A stretch of 64,000 nt of DNA. Origin: Sphingobacteriales bacterium. GTDB lineage: Bacteria > Bacteroidota > Bacteroidia > Chitinophagales > CAIOSU01. Shown one piece after another: positions 26,710 to 35,094 of this stretch. Each line of letters opens with the position of its first letter. The first letter of the stretch is position 1. Where the stretch lies: positions 552,814 through 616,813 of the forward strand of contig JAIXUD010000009.1 of the NCBI GenBank assembly GCA_027483645.1, read 5' to 3'. A program made the translations under genes and the position numbers. Under the pieces are notes generated by a model. It was not told the DNA's origin. It made no database searches and saw only the letters and a program-made list of their open reading frames with translations.

Positions 26710-27633
26710 ATGCTCATCAAAGAATCCAAATCGAGCTTACTGCATAGGGTTTTTTCATTGGAACCGTTTATCGGGAACACCCCCCTGTTCCCGATAAACG
26801 GAACTTTTACCAAGCCCGGCGTAACCATTTATGCTAAGCTGGAATGGTACCAATTGGGCAACAGCGTAAAGGCACGCCCTGCCTTCAACATCATTAAAGA
26901 AGCGGTAGCTTCTGGCAAACTGCACGAAGGCATACAACTGCTAGATGCCAGCAGCGGCAACACTGGCGTAGCCTACGGTGCCATTGGTGCAGCGCTGGGA
27001 ATTCCGGTAACGCTTATATTACCAGAGAACGCCAGCCAACAAAAGAAAAACGCCCTAAAAGCACACGGCGTAAACATTATAGAAACCAGCCGCTTTGAAG
27101 GTACCGACGGTGCCCAAGAATATGCGCTTGAACTATACAACGCCAACCCAGAGCAGTACTACTATGCCGACCAGTATAGCAACGAAAATAACTGGAAGGC
27201 ACACTATTACAGCACTGGCCGCGAAATATTTGACCAGACCCGAAGCAAGATAACCCACTTTGTGGCTGGCCTTGGCACTACGGGCACCTTTACCGGCACC
27301 GCCCGCCGATTGAAAGAAAACGACCCGCGTATCGAGGTAATCAGCTTACAACCCGACTTTGCCATGCATGGGCTGGAAGGTTGGAAGCACCTAGAGACCG
27401 CCAAAGTACCGAAGATATATGATGCCACGCTCGCCGACCGCAACTTGGAAGTAAGCACTGAAGAAGCTTATGCGCTGATAAAGGAAGTAGCTAAAAAAGA
27501 TGGCCTGTTATTAAGCCCATCATCAGCAGCTAACTTGGTGGGCGCCATAAAGGTGGCTAACGAAATTGATAAAGGTGTAGTGGTAACGGTGTTTCCAGAT
27601 CATGGAAGCAACTATCCGGAGCTGGCAATTTAG
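26710..27633 (+). CDS. cysM: Cysteine synthase, CysM-like (PLP, beta-substituting)
   Basis: A 307-residue fold-type II PLP enzyme. The PLP lysine is Lys54 (GNSVKARPAFNII), the substrate loop is DASSGNTGVAYGA (Ser80-Gly85), and the phosphate-binding loop is FVAGLGTTGTFTGT. The N-terminal IGNTPL motif is present. In the actinobacterial pathway CysM takes sulfide from the CysO thiocarboxylate instead of free sulfide. The genes for a JAMM peptidase, CysO and a MoeZ-like enzyme follow here, so this one probably does the same. Whether it uses O-acetylserine or O-phosphoserine cannot be decided; the region after LQPDF differs from both model enzymes. Codons 19-31 contain a perfect 15-base inverted repeat. 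Confidence 0.92.
   Translation: MLIKESKSSLLHRVFSLEPFIGNTPLFPINGTFTKPGVTIYAKLEWYQLGNSVKARPAFNIIKEAVASGKLHEGIQLLDASSGNTGVAYGAIGAALGIPVTLILPENASQQKKNALKAHGVNIIETSRFEGTDGAQEYALELYNANPEQYYYADQYSNENNWKAHYYSTGREIFDQTRSKITHFVAGLGTTGTFTGTARRLKENDPRIEVISLQPDFAMHGLEGWKHLETAKVPKIYDATLADRNLEVSTEEAYALIKEVAKKDGLLLSPSSAANLVGAIKVANEIDKGVVVTVFPDHGSNYPELAI
26764..26801 (+). promoter_or_regulatory. Perfect 15-bp inverted repeat inside the cysM coding region
   Basis: CCGTTTATCGGGAAC and GTTCCCGATAAACGG flank an eight-base ACCCCCCT loop. It covers codons 19 to 31, including the IGNTPL motif. In mRNA this would be a very stable stem-loop early in the message. It may be regulatory or a coincidence of codon use. Confidence 0.55.
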
Positions 27634-27665
27634 ACGCAAGACACAAGACATAAGACACAAGATAA
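27633..27665. repeat. Heptamer array (GACACAA type)
   Basis: GACGCAA, GACACAA, GACATAA, GACACAA and a partial GATAA follow each other with an exact seven-base period, starting at the last base of the cysM stop codon. Confidence 0.75.
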
Positions 27666-27729
27666 ACCAGGGACATAATGAATTCTAAAATTCTAGAATT
27701 CTGTAAATTCTGATTCAGACAAAAAGACA

Positions 27730-28191
27730 ATGGCAGATATAATAATAACAGAAAACGCTCGCAAAGTAATCCTGAAAGATGCGGAGCAAACGTACCCGCA
27801 TGAATGCTGTGGTTTTTTCTACGGAACGGATGAAGATACACGCACCGTACTAGAAGCGATACCGGTAGAGAATACCAAAGAGGAAAACCGGGAACGGAGA
27901 TTTGAGATTTCAGCTAAGGATTATCTGAAGGCAGAGCAATATGCGGATGAAAAAGGTCTGACTTTGCTAGGGGTATACCACAGCCACCCTGAGCACCCAG
28001 CCATCCCGAGTGAGCACGATTTGAGGCAGGCGTTGCCATACTTTTCGTACATCATTGTATCGGTAAAGAAAGCCAAAACCGTGAACGTACTCTCTTGGAA
28101 ACTGAACGACCAAGGCCGTTTTGCAGAAGAGAAAGTAATCAACCAAAACAACCCGTTTGATGTGGATGTATTCTTATCAAGCTATCAATAA
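27730..28191 (+). CDS. JAMM/MPN metallopeptidase, Mec-like (CysO-cysteine peptidase type)
   Basis: A 153-residue JAB1/MPN/Mov34 zinc peptidase. The JAMM motif is complete: Glu25 (YPHECCGFF), His84 and His86 (VYHSHPEHPAIPSEHD), Ser94 and Asp97. In Mycobacterium the homologue Mec+ releases cysteine from the C-terminus of CysO-Cys. In Pseudomonas quinolobactin synthesis QbsD trims extra residues after the Gly-Gly of its carrier. The next gene here encodes a CysO-like carrier ending in Gly-Gly-Cys-Cys, so this peptidase may do both. It is 96 bases after cysM on the same strand, across a heptamer array and a short EcoRI-site-rich AT stretch. Confidence 0.92.
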   Translation: MADIIITENARKVILKDAEQTYPHECCGFFYGTDEDTRTVLEAIPVENTKEENRERRFEISAKDYLKAEQYADEKGLTLLGVYHSHPEHPAIPSEHDLRQALPYFSYIIVSVKKAKTVNVLSWKLNDQGRFAEEKVINQNNPFDVDVFLSSYQ

Positions 28192-28200
28192 AACCAAGTT

Positions 28201-28249
28201 TTAACCAGTACCAATAACAAATCAACCAATAACAAGTAACCCTACAACA
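28201..28249. repeat. Degenerate CAATAAC/AAGTAAC array
   Basis: Repeated CCAATAAC-like units directly before the CysO-like ATG, part of the heptamer array family of this window. Confidence 0.5.
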
Positions 28250-28528
28250 ATGGCAAAAATTATTATCCCAACCCCGCTAAGGAAGTTTACAGATAACCAG
28301 AGCAGCTTTCAGGCAACTGCAAATAACGTGGGTGCGGCGTTGAGCGAATTGACCGAAACCTATCCGGGCATTAAAGGCCACCTATACGATGACCAAGGCC
28401 AAGTGCGGCAGTTCATCAAAGTATTCGTGGGCGAAGACGATATCAAATCGCTTGACAACGAAAATACGGCAGTAGAAACAGCAACGGTAATCAGCATAGT
28501 ACCAGCGATAGCTGGCGGTTGTTGTTAG
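28250..28528 (+). CDS. cysO: CysO/ThiS/MoaD-like sulfur carrier protein with C-terminal GG-CC
   Basis: A 92-residue ubiquitin-fold sulfur carrier. It matches mycobacterial CysO in length and in segments such as IPTPLRKFT, IKVFVGEDDIKSLDNENTAV and VISIVPAIAGG. The di-glycine (residues 89-90), normally the last two residues, is followed by Cys91-Cys92 and the stop. The tail must be removed before the glycine can be adenylated and converted to a thiocarboxylate, presumably by the JAMM peptidase encoded just upstream. This is like QbsE, whose tail follows GG. The adenylating MoeZ-like enzyme is the next gene. The tail is read directly from codons GGC GGT TGT TGT TAG. Confidence 0.93.
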   Translation: MAKIIIPTPLRKFTDNQSSFQATANNVGAALSELTETYPGIKGHLYDDQGQVRQFIKVFVGEDDIKSLDNENTAVETATVISIVPAIAGGCC

Positions 28529-28560
28529 TATACCGTAATAACAAGGATAAAGAAAAGAAC

Positions 28561-28670
28561 TTGTCCTCGCTTTCAGCGAGGACAACATAACGCTGAGCTT
28601 CCAGCTCGACACCATATATAAAAATGAGCCAAAGGCTCACCGTTAGTTCATCCTCGCTGAAAGCGAGGAC
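28561..28670. repeat. Four-hairpin dispersed element, copy 1
   Basis: Four consecutive perfect stems: 28561-28585 (eleven pairs, loop TTC), 28595-28607 (five pairs, loop TCC), 28625-28639 (six pairs, loop AAA) and 28651-28669 (eight pairs, loop GAA). The outer two share the sequence TCCTCGCT/AGCGAGGA. A second copy lies at 32630-32742. It fills most of the gap between cysO and moeZ. Confidence 0.85.
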
Positions 28671-28680
28671 GAGTAAAAAA

Positions 28681-28715
28681 CAACCCATAACCCGTAACTC
28701 GAAACTCGTAACAAA
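28681..28715. repeat. CGTAACT heptamer array before moeZ-like gene
   Basis: CCCATAA, CCCGTAA, CTCGAAA and CTCGTAA repeat with a seven-base period up to the ATG at 28716. Confidence 0.6.
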
Positions 28716-29870
28716 ATGTCTTTCAGTAAACAAGAATTAGAACGCTATAGCCGCCACATCATTATACCCGAATTTGGTATCGAGGGACAGCGAAAGCTTA
28801 AAGAGGCCAAAGTATTGGTGGTGGGCACTGGCGGCTTGGGCAGCCCGGTATTGTTGTACCTTGCCGCAGCCGGCGTGGGCACAATCGGTATTGTCGATTT
28901 TGATAAAGTGGACGATAGCAACTTGCAGCGCCAAGTATTATTTGGCGTTGGCGATGTGGGCCGCCCGAAGGTGGATGCCGCCGCCGACCGCCTACGTGCG
29001 CTGAACCCGTACATCAACATAGTAACCTACAACGTACAACTGCACAGCAGCAACGCACTGGATATTTTGAAAGACTACGACCTAGTTGCCGATGGCACGG
29101 ATAACTTCCCTACCCGCTACTTGGTAAACGACGCTGCCGTAATATTGGGAAAAACCAATGTGTACGCCTCTATCTTCCGTTTCGATGGGCAGGTAACGGT
29201 TTTCAATTATAAACATGCCGACGGTACGTTTGGCCCGCATTACCGCGACCTGTACCCTACCCCTCCGCCTCCGGGCCTAGTGCCAAGCTGTGCTGAAGGT
29301 GGCGTGTTGGGTGTGTTGCCGGGTATTATCGGCAGCTTGCAAGCCAGCGAAGTAATTAAAGTAATTACAGGCATTGGCGAGCCATTGGTGGGTAAACTGT
29401 ACTTGTTTGATGCGTTGAGCTTTGAGAGCCGCACGTTGAAATTCAAGAAAGACCCTGCCACGCCAAAGGTTGAAAAGCTGATTGATTATGAGCAATTTTG
29501 TGGTATTGTGAAACCGGCCGCCGAGGCTAAAAAAGACAATACCGTGAAAGAGATAAGCGTAAAAGAACTGAAAGCCCTGCAAGACCAAGGAGCTGACTTC
29601 CAACTGATTGACGTGCGCGAAGAGTACGAATATGAGATTGCGAACTTAGCCAACCTAGGTGCCGAACTGATACCACTAGCTACCGTACCTGCCAATGCCG
29701 AGCGCATTGCGAAGGACAAGCAAGTTATCATCCACTGCCGCAGCGGTGCCCGCAGTGGCAATGCCGTTCGCCTGCTAGAGAGTCAGTTTGGTTATGATAA
29801 CTTGTATAATTTGAAAGGCGGTATTTTGGCCTATGCTGATGAAGTAGATACCTCTTTGGCGAAGTACTAA
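28716..29870 (+). CDS. moeZ: MoeZ-like adenylyltransferase/sulfurtransferase (ThiF-MoeB fold plus rhodanese)
   Basis: A 384-residue two-domain enzyme. The N-terminal E1-like domain has the ATP loop VVGTGGLGSPVLLYLAAAG, DGTDNFPTRYLVND, and the active Cys192 in PPPPGLVPSCAEGGVLG. The C-terminal rhodanese domain (about 275-384) has LIDVREEYEYEIA and the persulfide Cys341 in VIIHCRSGARSGNAV. The zinc CxxC pairs of classical MoeB are not visible. In actinobacteria MoeZ adenylates the CysO C-terminus and delivers sulfur from a rhodanese persulfide to form the thiocarboxylate. Its position right after the CysO-like gene supports the same job here, although other carriers (MoaD, ThiS) could also be served. 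Confidence 0.93.
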   Translation: MSFSKQELERYSRHIIIPEFGIEGQRKLKEAKVLVVGTGGLGSPVLLYLAAAGVGTIGIVDFDKVDDSNLQRQVLFGVGDVGRPKVDAAADRLRALNPYINIVTYNVQLHSSNALDILKDYDLVADGTDNFPTRYLVNDAAVILGKTNVYASIFRFDGQVTVFNYKHADGTFGPHYRDLYPTPPPPGLVPSCAEGGVLGVLPGIIGSLQASEVIKVITGIGEPLVGKLYLFDALSFESRTLKFKKDPATPKVEKLIDYEQFCGIVKPAAEAKKDNTVKEISVKELKALQDQGADFQLIDVREEYEYEIANLANLGAELIPLATVPANAERIAKDKQVIIHCRSGARSGNAVRLLESQFGYDNLYNLKGGILAYADEVDTSLAKY

Positions 29871-29886
29871 TCTAGTTTCAAGTAGT

Positions 29887-29969
29887 GAGTATCAAGTATC
29901 AAGACTTAAATTCAACACATTACTCGTAACCCGTAACCCGTAACTCGAAACCAATAACCAATAACCAAT
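29887..29969. repeat. TATCAAG and CGTAACC/CAATAAC heptamer arrays
   Basis: TATCAAG-TATCAAG at about 29890-29903 is followed after a short gap by CGTAACC units and then CAATAAC units (about 29932-29969), all with a seven-base period. The last unit provides the ATG at 29968 that could open leader peptide 2. Confidence 0.65.
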
Positions 29970-30045
29970 GATCCAGTACACCCAAAATATGATGTGTTGT
30001 TGTTGCTGCCAACCGCGGCAACCGGATAGCTATTGGTGTAGGTAA
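29968..30045 (+). CDS. Cysteine-run leader peptide 2
   Basis: A short ORF of 25 residues from 29968, or 18 from the tandem ATG at 29989/29992. The latter is favoured because 29968 arises from a heptamer repeat. The core is MMCCCCC (five Cys codons at 29995-30009) and the end is Trp-Cys-Arg-stop with TGT AGG TAA, the same ending as leader 1. The bases before the tandem ATG (CACCCAA) are also shared. Seven bases after the run, GGCAACCGG (30017-30025) can pair with the 5' region of the following terminator. No -7 box is seen immediately upstream, so it may be read from the preceding operon. Confidence 0.75.
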   Translation: MIQYTQNMMCCCCCQPRQPDSYWCR

Positions 30046-30082
30046 TAATATACTCCTCCATATGTGAACCCGGCCGGCTGCC
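30017..30082 (+). promoter_or_regulatory. Candidate antiterminator pairing of attenuator 2
   Basis: GGCAACCGG (30017-30025) in the leader can pair with CCGGCTGCC (30074-30082) in eight of nine positions. It overlaps the inner part of the terminator's 5' arm. The pairing is weaker than in attenuator 1, but its distance from the Cys run is nearly the same. Confidence 0.45.
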
Positions 30083-30105
30083 ATGCCCGTGCCGGGTTCT
30101 TTTTT
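30066..30105 (+). terminator. Intrinsic terminator / attenuator of leader 2
   Basis: GAACCCGGC pairs perfectly with GCCGGGTTC (nine pairs), enclosing a partly structured 16-base interior, and six T follow. It ends 60 bases before the sulfhydrylase ATG, nearly the same distance as terminator 1 to its gene. Confidence 0.85.
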
Positions 30106-30153
30106 ACCCAAACCCAACGAAATTCTTTCAAATCAACCTTTTATAACCCATAA

Positions 30154-31491
<1,338 letters not shown>

Positions 31492-31510
31492 AACAATTTG
31501 AAAATGTGGC

Positions 31511-31590
31511 AATTTGAAAATTTGAAAATGGAATTACGTTAATTCTCTTACCGACTTTTTTTTTTTTTTTCATCTTCAAATTTTCAAATT
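31511..31590. repeat. AT-rich inverted repeat with T15 run
   Basis: The 20-base arms at 31511-31530 and 31571-31590 (AATTTGAAAATTTGAA core) are inverted copies with one mismatch. The 40-base loop between them ends in fifteen consecutive T (31556-31570). It lies in the gap between metY and metX. Confidence 0.75.
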
Positions 31591-31596
31591 AACCCT

Positions 31597-32685
31597 ATGG
31601 CTGAAAAAAGATTTCAAATTCCCGATGGCCTCAGGCTGGAGAGTGGGCAAGCCCTTCTCCGGCCTGAAGTTGTTTATCATACTTACGGTACGCTAAGCCC
31701 TGCAAAAGATAATGTGGTATGGATATGCCATGCCCTCACCGCCAACGCCGATGCCGCCGATTGGTGGGATGGCTTGGTGGGCGAAGGCAAATTCTTGGAT
31801 CCGGCGAAGTACTTTATTGTTTGCGCCAACATTCTCGGCTCTTGCTATGGCACTACCGGCCCGTTAAGTACAAATCCTGAAACGGGCGAACCTTACTACC
31901 ATACCTTCCCGTTGATAACCGTGCGAGATATGGTAGAGGCGCATGTACTACTTCGTGAGCACTTGGGCATCGAGCGAATCCACTTGGCCATCGCGGGCTC
32001 TTTGGGTGGTCATCAAGTATTGGAGTGGCTGGTGCGAGAGCCAGGCATCTTTGACCAAGCAGCCGTTATAGCTACCAGTGCAAGGCATTCGCCGTGGGGA
32101 ATTGCTTTTAATGAGAGCCAGCGCTTTGCCATAGAGCAAGACCCTACTTGGAAAGAAAGCAACGCAGAAGCAGGCCTATATGGCTTGAAAGTGGCCCGTG
32201 CCATCGCAATGCTTTCTTACCGCTCTTACGAAACCTACCATATAGCTCAACTAGATAAACCTGGAAAAATAGATGGCTACCGAGCCAGCAGCTACCAGCG
32301 TTATCAAGGCGAGAAGCTGGCCAAGCGCTTTAATACCTTTAGCTATTGGGCACTTAGCAAAGCCATGGACAGCCACGACCTAAGCCGAGAGCGGGGCGAT
32401 AGTTTGGAAGCGGTGTTACAAAGTATCACTACCCCCCTACTCACGGTAAGCATCACCAGCGATTTGCTTTTCCCGCCGCACGAGCAGGAATTCATCGCGA
32501 GGCACGTGCAAAACGGCATCCATCAAAGCATTACTTCTATTTATGGGCACGATGGGTTCTTGTTGGAATTTGAAGCGTTAAGCAAACTATTGGTTGATTT
32601 CGTAAAAGCAACGAACGCTGCGCCAACCCTTGTCCTAACTTCCCGCGAGGACAATGTAACTCCGAGCTTTCAGCTCGACACATAA
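31597..32685 (+). CDS. metX: Homoserine O-acetyltransferase
   Basis: A 362-residue alpha/beta-hydrolase that acetylates homoserine with acetyl-CoA. The nucleophile Ser135 is in AIAGSLGGHQVLEW, the acid Asp289 in SITSDLLFPP and the base His318 in YGHDGFLLEF. CHALTANADAADWWDG near the N-terminus is typical of the family. The last 18 or so residues (after ATNAAPT) are encoded by a four-hairpin dispersed element (copy 2, from 32630), so the natural C-terminus has been replaced or extended; the catalytic core is intact. It lies 105 bases after metY on the same strand. Confidence 0.95.
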   Translation: MAEKRFQIPDGLRLESGQALLRPEVVYHTYGTLSPAKDNVVWICHALTANADAADWWDGLVGEGKFLDPAKYFIVCANILGSCYGTTGPLSTNPETGEPYYHTFPLITVRDMVEAHVLLREHLGIERIHLAIAGSLGGHQVLEWLVREPGIFDQAAVIATSARHSPWGIAFNESQRFAIEQDPTWKESNAEAGLYGLKVARAIAMLSYRSYETYHIAQLDKPGKIDGYRASSYQRYQGEKLAKRFNTFSYWALSKAMDSHDLSRERGDSLEAVLQSITTPLLTVSITSDLLFPPHEQEFIARHVQNGIHQSITSIYGHDGFLLEFEALSKLLVDFVKATNAAPTLVLTSREDNVTPSFQLDT

Positions 32686-32742
32686 TATGTAATAAATGAA
32701 CCGAAGGCTCAACGTTACCACATCCTCGCTGGAAGCGAGGAT
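32630..32742. repeat. Four-hairpin dispersed element, copy 2, overlapping the metX 3' end
   Basis: The order and sequence match copy 1 (28561-28670): a weakened first stem (32630-32654, seven pairs), 32663-32677 (six pairs), 32697-32711 (one mismatch) and 32722-32742 (nine perfect pairs). The first 56 bases, including the metX stop codon at 32683-32685, are translated as the end of MetX. Confidence 0.85.
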
Positions 32743-32764
32743 GTATGTTGCGGATAATAACGAC

Positions 32765-32786
32765 ATACTTGATACTTGATACTTAC
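32765..32786. repeat. TACTTGA heptamer array
   Basis: TACTTGA-TACTTGA-TACTTAC, the reverse complement of the TATCAAG units near 29890, ends just before the hom ATG. Confidence 0.6.
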
Positions 32787-32789
32787 AAA

Positions 32790-33971
32790 ATGGATATAGC
32801 ACTTTTCGGATTTGGATGCGTAGGCCAAGGCCTCTATGATGCCCTTGGACAGAGCCATGGTTTTAAGGCCGGCATCCAAAAAATTGGCGTAAAAGACCGC
32901 CACAAACTGCGCAAAATAGCCCTCGACCATTTCTCTTTTGATAGTCTGGAAATACTGGGCCGCAGCGACATACAAGCCATTGTGGAACTGGTGGACAATG
33001 CTGAAGACGCGCTGGACATAGTAACCAGCGCCATGCAGCGGGGCCTGCACGTGGTATCAGCCAACAAAAAGCTGCTGGCCGAGCATTTTGATGTGCTGTT
33101 TCAATTACAACAAAAGCATGGCGTGGCTTTACTTTACGAAGGCGCGTGCGCGGGTAGCATCCCTATCATTCGCAACTTGGAGGAGTATTACGATACCGAA
33201 TCGCTTATCAGCGTCAGCGGCATCATCAACGGCAGCAGCAACTACATCCTCACACGTATGGACAGGGATGGGCTAGATTATGAAACCGCACTGAAACAAG
33301 CGCAGGAACTCGGTTTCGCCGAGATTGATCCTTGGCTGGATGTAGCGGGCTTCGACCCAAAATATAAACTGGTATTGCTGGTAGTGCATGCTTTTGGGGT
33401 AATATTCAAACCCGATGCGGTGCTCAACTTAGGCATACAAAACGTATCAGCCTTCGATATTGAACATGCCGCTTTGAAAGGACAGCGCATTAAGCTAGTA
33501 GCGTATGCCGCCCGCAACGGCAATAACATACAAGCCTTTGTACTGCCCAGGTTTGTGGGTAAGGAGAGCAACCTCATCAATATCGACAATGAGTACAACG
33601 CCGTAGAAATAGAAGGAGCATTTTCGGGCAAACAACTGTTGGTGGGCAAAGGCGCGGGCAGCTACCCTACCGGTGCGGCGGTATTGTCGGATGTGGCGGC
33701 ACTTAGCCACCAATACCGCTATGAGTACAAAAAGCTGCACCAAAATATAGCCGCTAACGGGCATGGACTGCAAGATTTGGATAAAGATTTTACCCTAAAA
33801 CTATACATCCGCTACCAAGATGATGCGCAGTTGCAAGCATTGGATATCAAAGAAGTGATAGAGCAATACACCTCTCCGCGCGCTAAATATTTGATAGCTG
33901 AAGTGGGCTTTGAATCGCTATATAATATCCGTGGAAAAGAGAATAAGCTGTTTGTGGCTTTGGTGGGGTAA
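32790..33971 (+). CDS. hom: Homoserine dehydrogenase
   Basis: A 393-residue enzyme that reduces aspartate semialdehyde to homoserine. The NAD(P) loop is FGFGCVGQGLYDAL, followed by VSANKKLLAEHFD, the catalytic region GACAGSIPIIRNLEEYYD and INGSSNYILTRM, and the substrate-binding LGFAEIDPWLDVAGFDPKYKL. The start at 32790 (MDIALFGFG) is chosen because the longer frame begins in repeat DNA. There is no N-terminal aspartokinase domain. It follows metX by 104 bases and supplies the homoserine that MetX and MetY turn into homocysteine. Confidence 0.93.
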   Translation: MDIALFGFGCVGQGLYDALGQSHGFKAGIQKIGVKDRHKLRKIALDHFSFDSLEILGRSDIQAIVELVDNAEDALDIVTSAMQRGLHVVSANKKLLAEHFDVLFQLQQKHGVALLYEGACAGSIPIIRNLEEYYDTESLISVSGIINGSSNYILTRMDRDGLDYETALKQAQELGFAEIDPWLDVAGFDPKYKLVLLVVHAFGVIFKPDAVLNLGIQNVSAFDIEHAALKGQRIKLVAYAARNGNNIQAFVLPRFVGKESNLINIDNEYNAVEIEGAFSGKQLLVGKGAGSYPTGAAVLSDVAALSHQYRYEYKKLHQNIAANGHGLQDLDKDFTLKLYIRYQDDAQLQALDIKEVIEQYTSPRAKYLIAEVGFESLYNIRGKENKLFVALVG

Positions 33972-33983
33972 TATTGCGATATC

Positions 33984-34343
33984 CTATCTTGTTAGCGTAA
34001 CGCTGATATCAATAAAGCCAGCATTAACACCAACTTCCACTTTGTTTTTCTTTTTTACATCCACGGGAAATTCTAGCTCGGCCGTACCACCAGCATTATC
34101 ATCGAAATTCATGGTTAAGTTATCGCCATTAAGTTCCCATAAAAAGTCTTCTATCGGACCATTGCCTAAGTCAATCTCAAAAAATTCAGAACCGCTAGTG
34201 GTGCCACTATTATCATTATCAAAGGTAATGGTACCCCCATCAGAGGTATCCCAAGTGCCTGGCAAAACCTCAGCGGCATCTTTGCTGCAAGCGGTCATTA
34301 AAACAGTAATGGCTATCAATAGAATGGGTAGCAGATTTTTCAT
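33984..34343 (-). CDS. Small lipoprotein, lipocalin-like
   Basis: A 119-residue lipoprotein with the signal MKNLLPILLIAITVLMTAC and a lipobox Cys. The short beta-rich body begins LPGTWDTSDGGTITFDNDNSG and contains alternating strands (FLWELNGDNLTMNFDD). Small single-domain lipocalin-like proteins of this kind are common in Bacteroidota; the role is unknown. It converges on hom (12 bases apart) and is separated from the next minus-strand gene by 52 bases. Confidence 0.8.
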   Translation of the reverse strand: MKNLLPILLIAITVLMTACSKDAAEVLPGTWDTSDGGTITFDNDNSGTTSGSEFFEIDLGNGPIEDFLWELNGDNLTMNFDDNAGGTAELEFPVDVKKKNKVEVGVNAGFIDISVTLTR

Positions 34344-34395
34344 TATTATGGGTTTTGCATAAAGTTAGAGATAATAATTTGAGTTAATGCAATTA

Positions 34396-35094
34396 TTACT
34401 TCGCCAGAGTTAAGTCCAAAAACCAAAACGCATGCTTAGAGTCGGCATAGGTTTGCGCCACTAATTCTCCTTTAACTATAGCAATAGGTTTGCTGAAGTA
34501 TGGCGCATCAAATACAAATGTATGGAACTCGCCATTCTCGCCGCAGGGATCAACGGTTTCGGGCAAATCGGCCAATAGACCTTTATCAAACAACAGCCCA
34601 GCACAGCTTTCAGGCAATTTGCTACTATCCACACATACCAGTATCGTTTGTATATCGCTATTTATCACTTCTTGGGCTAGTTGGTCGGTTGGTTCTTTCC
34701 ACAATGGGTAGATGCCCTTAATGTATGCTTGATTCAGCAATCCATCTCGATATTGCCGCAGGTCTTCAAGAAAAATATCGCCATAAATTACATGGTTGAT
34801 GCCTTCTGTTTTTAACCAATCAAATACCTCCAAAAGCGACCGCTCATAGGCACTGTTATCCAGCGCCGTGGCAACGGGCATCCACTTGATGGGAATGCCG
34901 ATCGCGGCTGCCTGACTTTCCATCAACTCTTTACGCACGCCGTGCATGCTTACCCGGCCGAGGGATTCGCTAATGGTGATGATTAGGCACTGCACTTGGT
35001 AATCCCCCTGTTGCATGATGCGCCATAGGGCTAGGGCACTGTCTTTGCCCCCACTCCAAAATATGGCTGCAGGTATGAGTTTGGCTTGGCTCAA
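34396..35094 (-). CDS. Dph6-related ATP pyrophosphatase (diphthine-ammonia ligase-like)
   Basis: A 232-residue PP-loop ATPase. The nucleotide motif is FWSGGKDSALALWRIM, followed by SMHGVRKELMESQAAAIGIPI and NHVIYGDIFLEDLRQYRDGL, and a C-terminal CGENGEFHTFVFDAPYF block, all typical of the Dph6/MJ0570 group. In eukaryotes the relative amidates diphthine; bacteria lack diphthamide, so the substrate here is unknown. The stop-proximal region of the upstream kinase gene overlaps its start by four bases, so the two are translationally coupled. Confidence 0.9.
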   Translation of the reverse strand: MSQAKLIPAAIFWSGGKDSALALWRIMQQGDYQVQCLIITISESLGRVSMHGVRKELMESQAAAIGIPIKWMPVATALDNSAYERSLLEVFDWLKTEGINHVIYGDIFLEDLRQYRDGLLNQAYIKGIYPLWKEPTDQLAQEVINSDIQTILVCVDSSKLPESCAGLLFDKGLLADLPETVDPCGENGEFHTFVFDAPYFSKPIAIVKGELVAQTYADSKHAFWFLDLTLAK

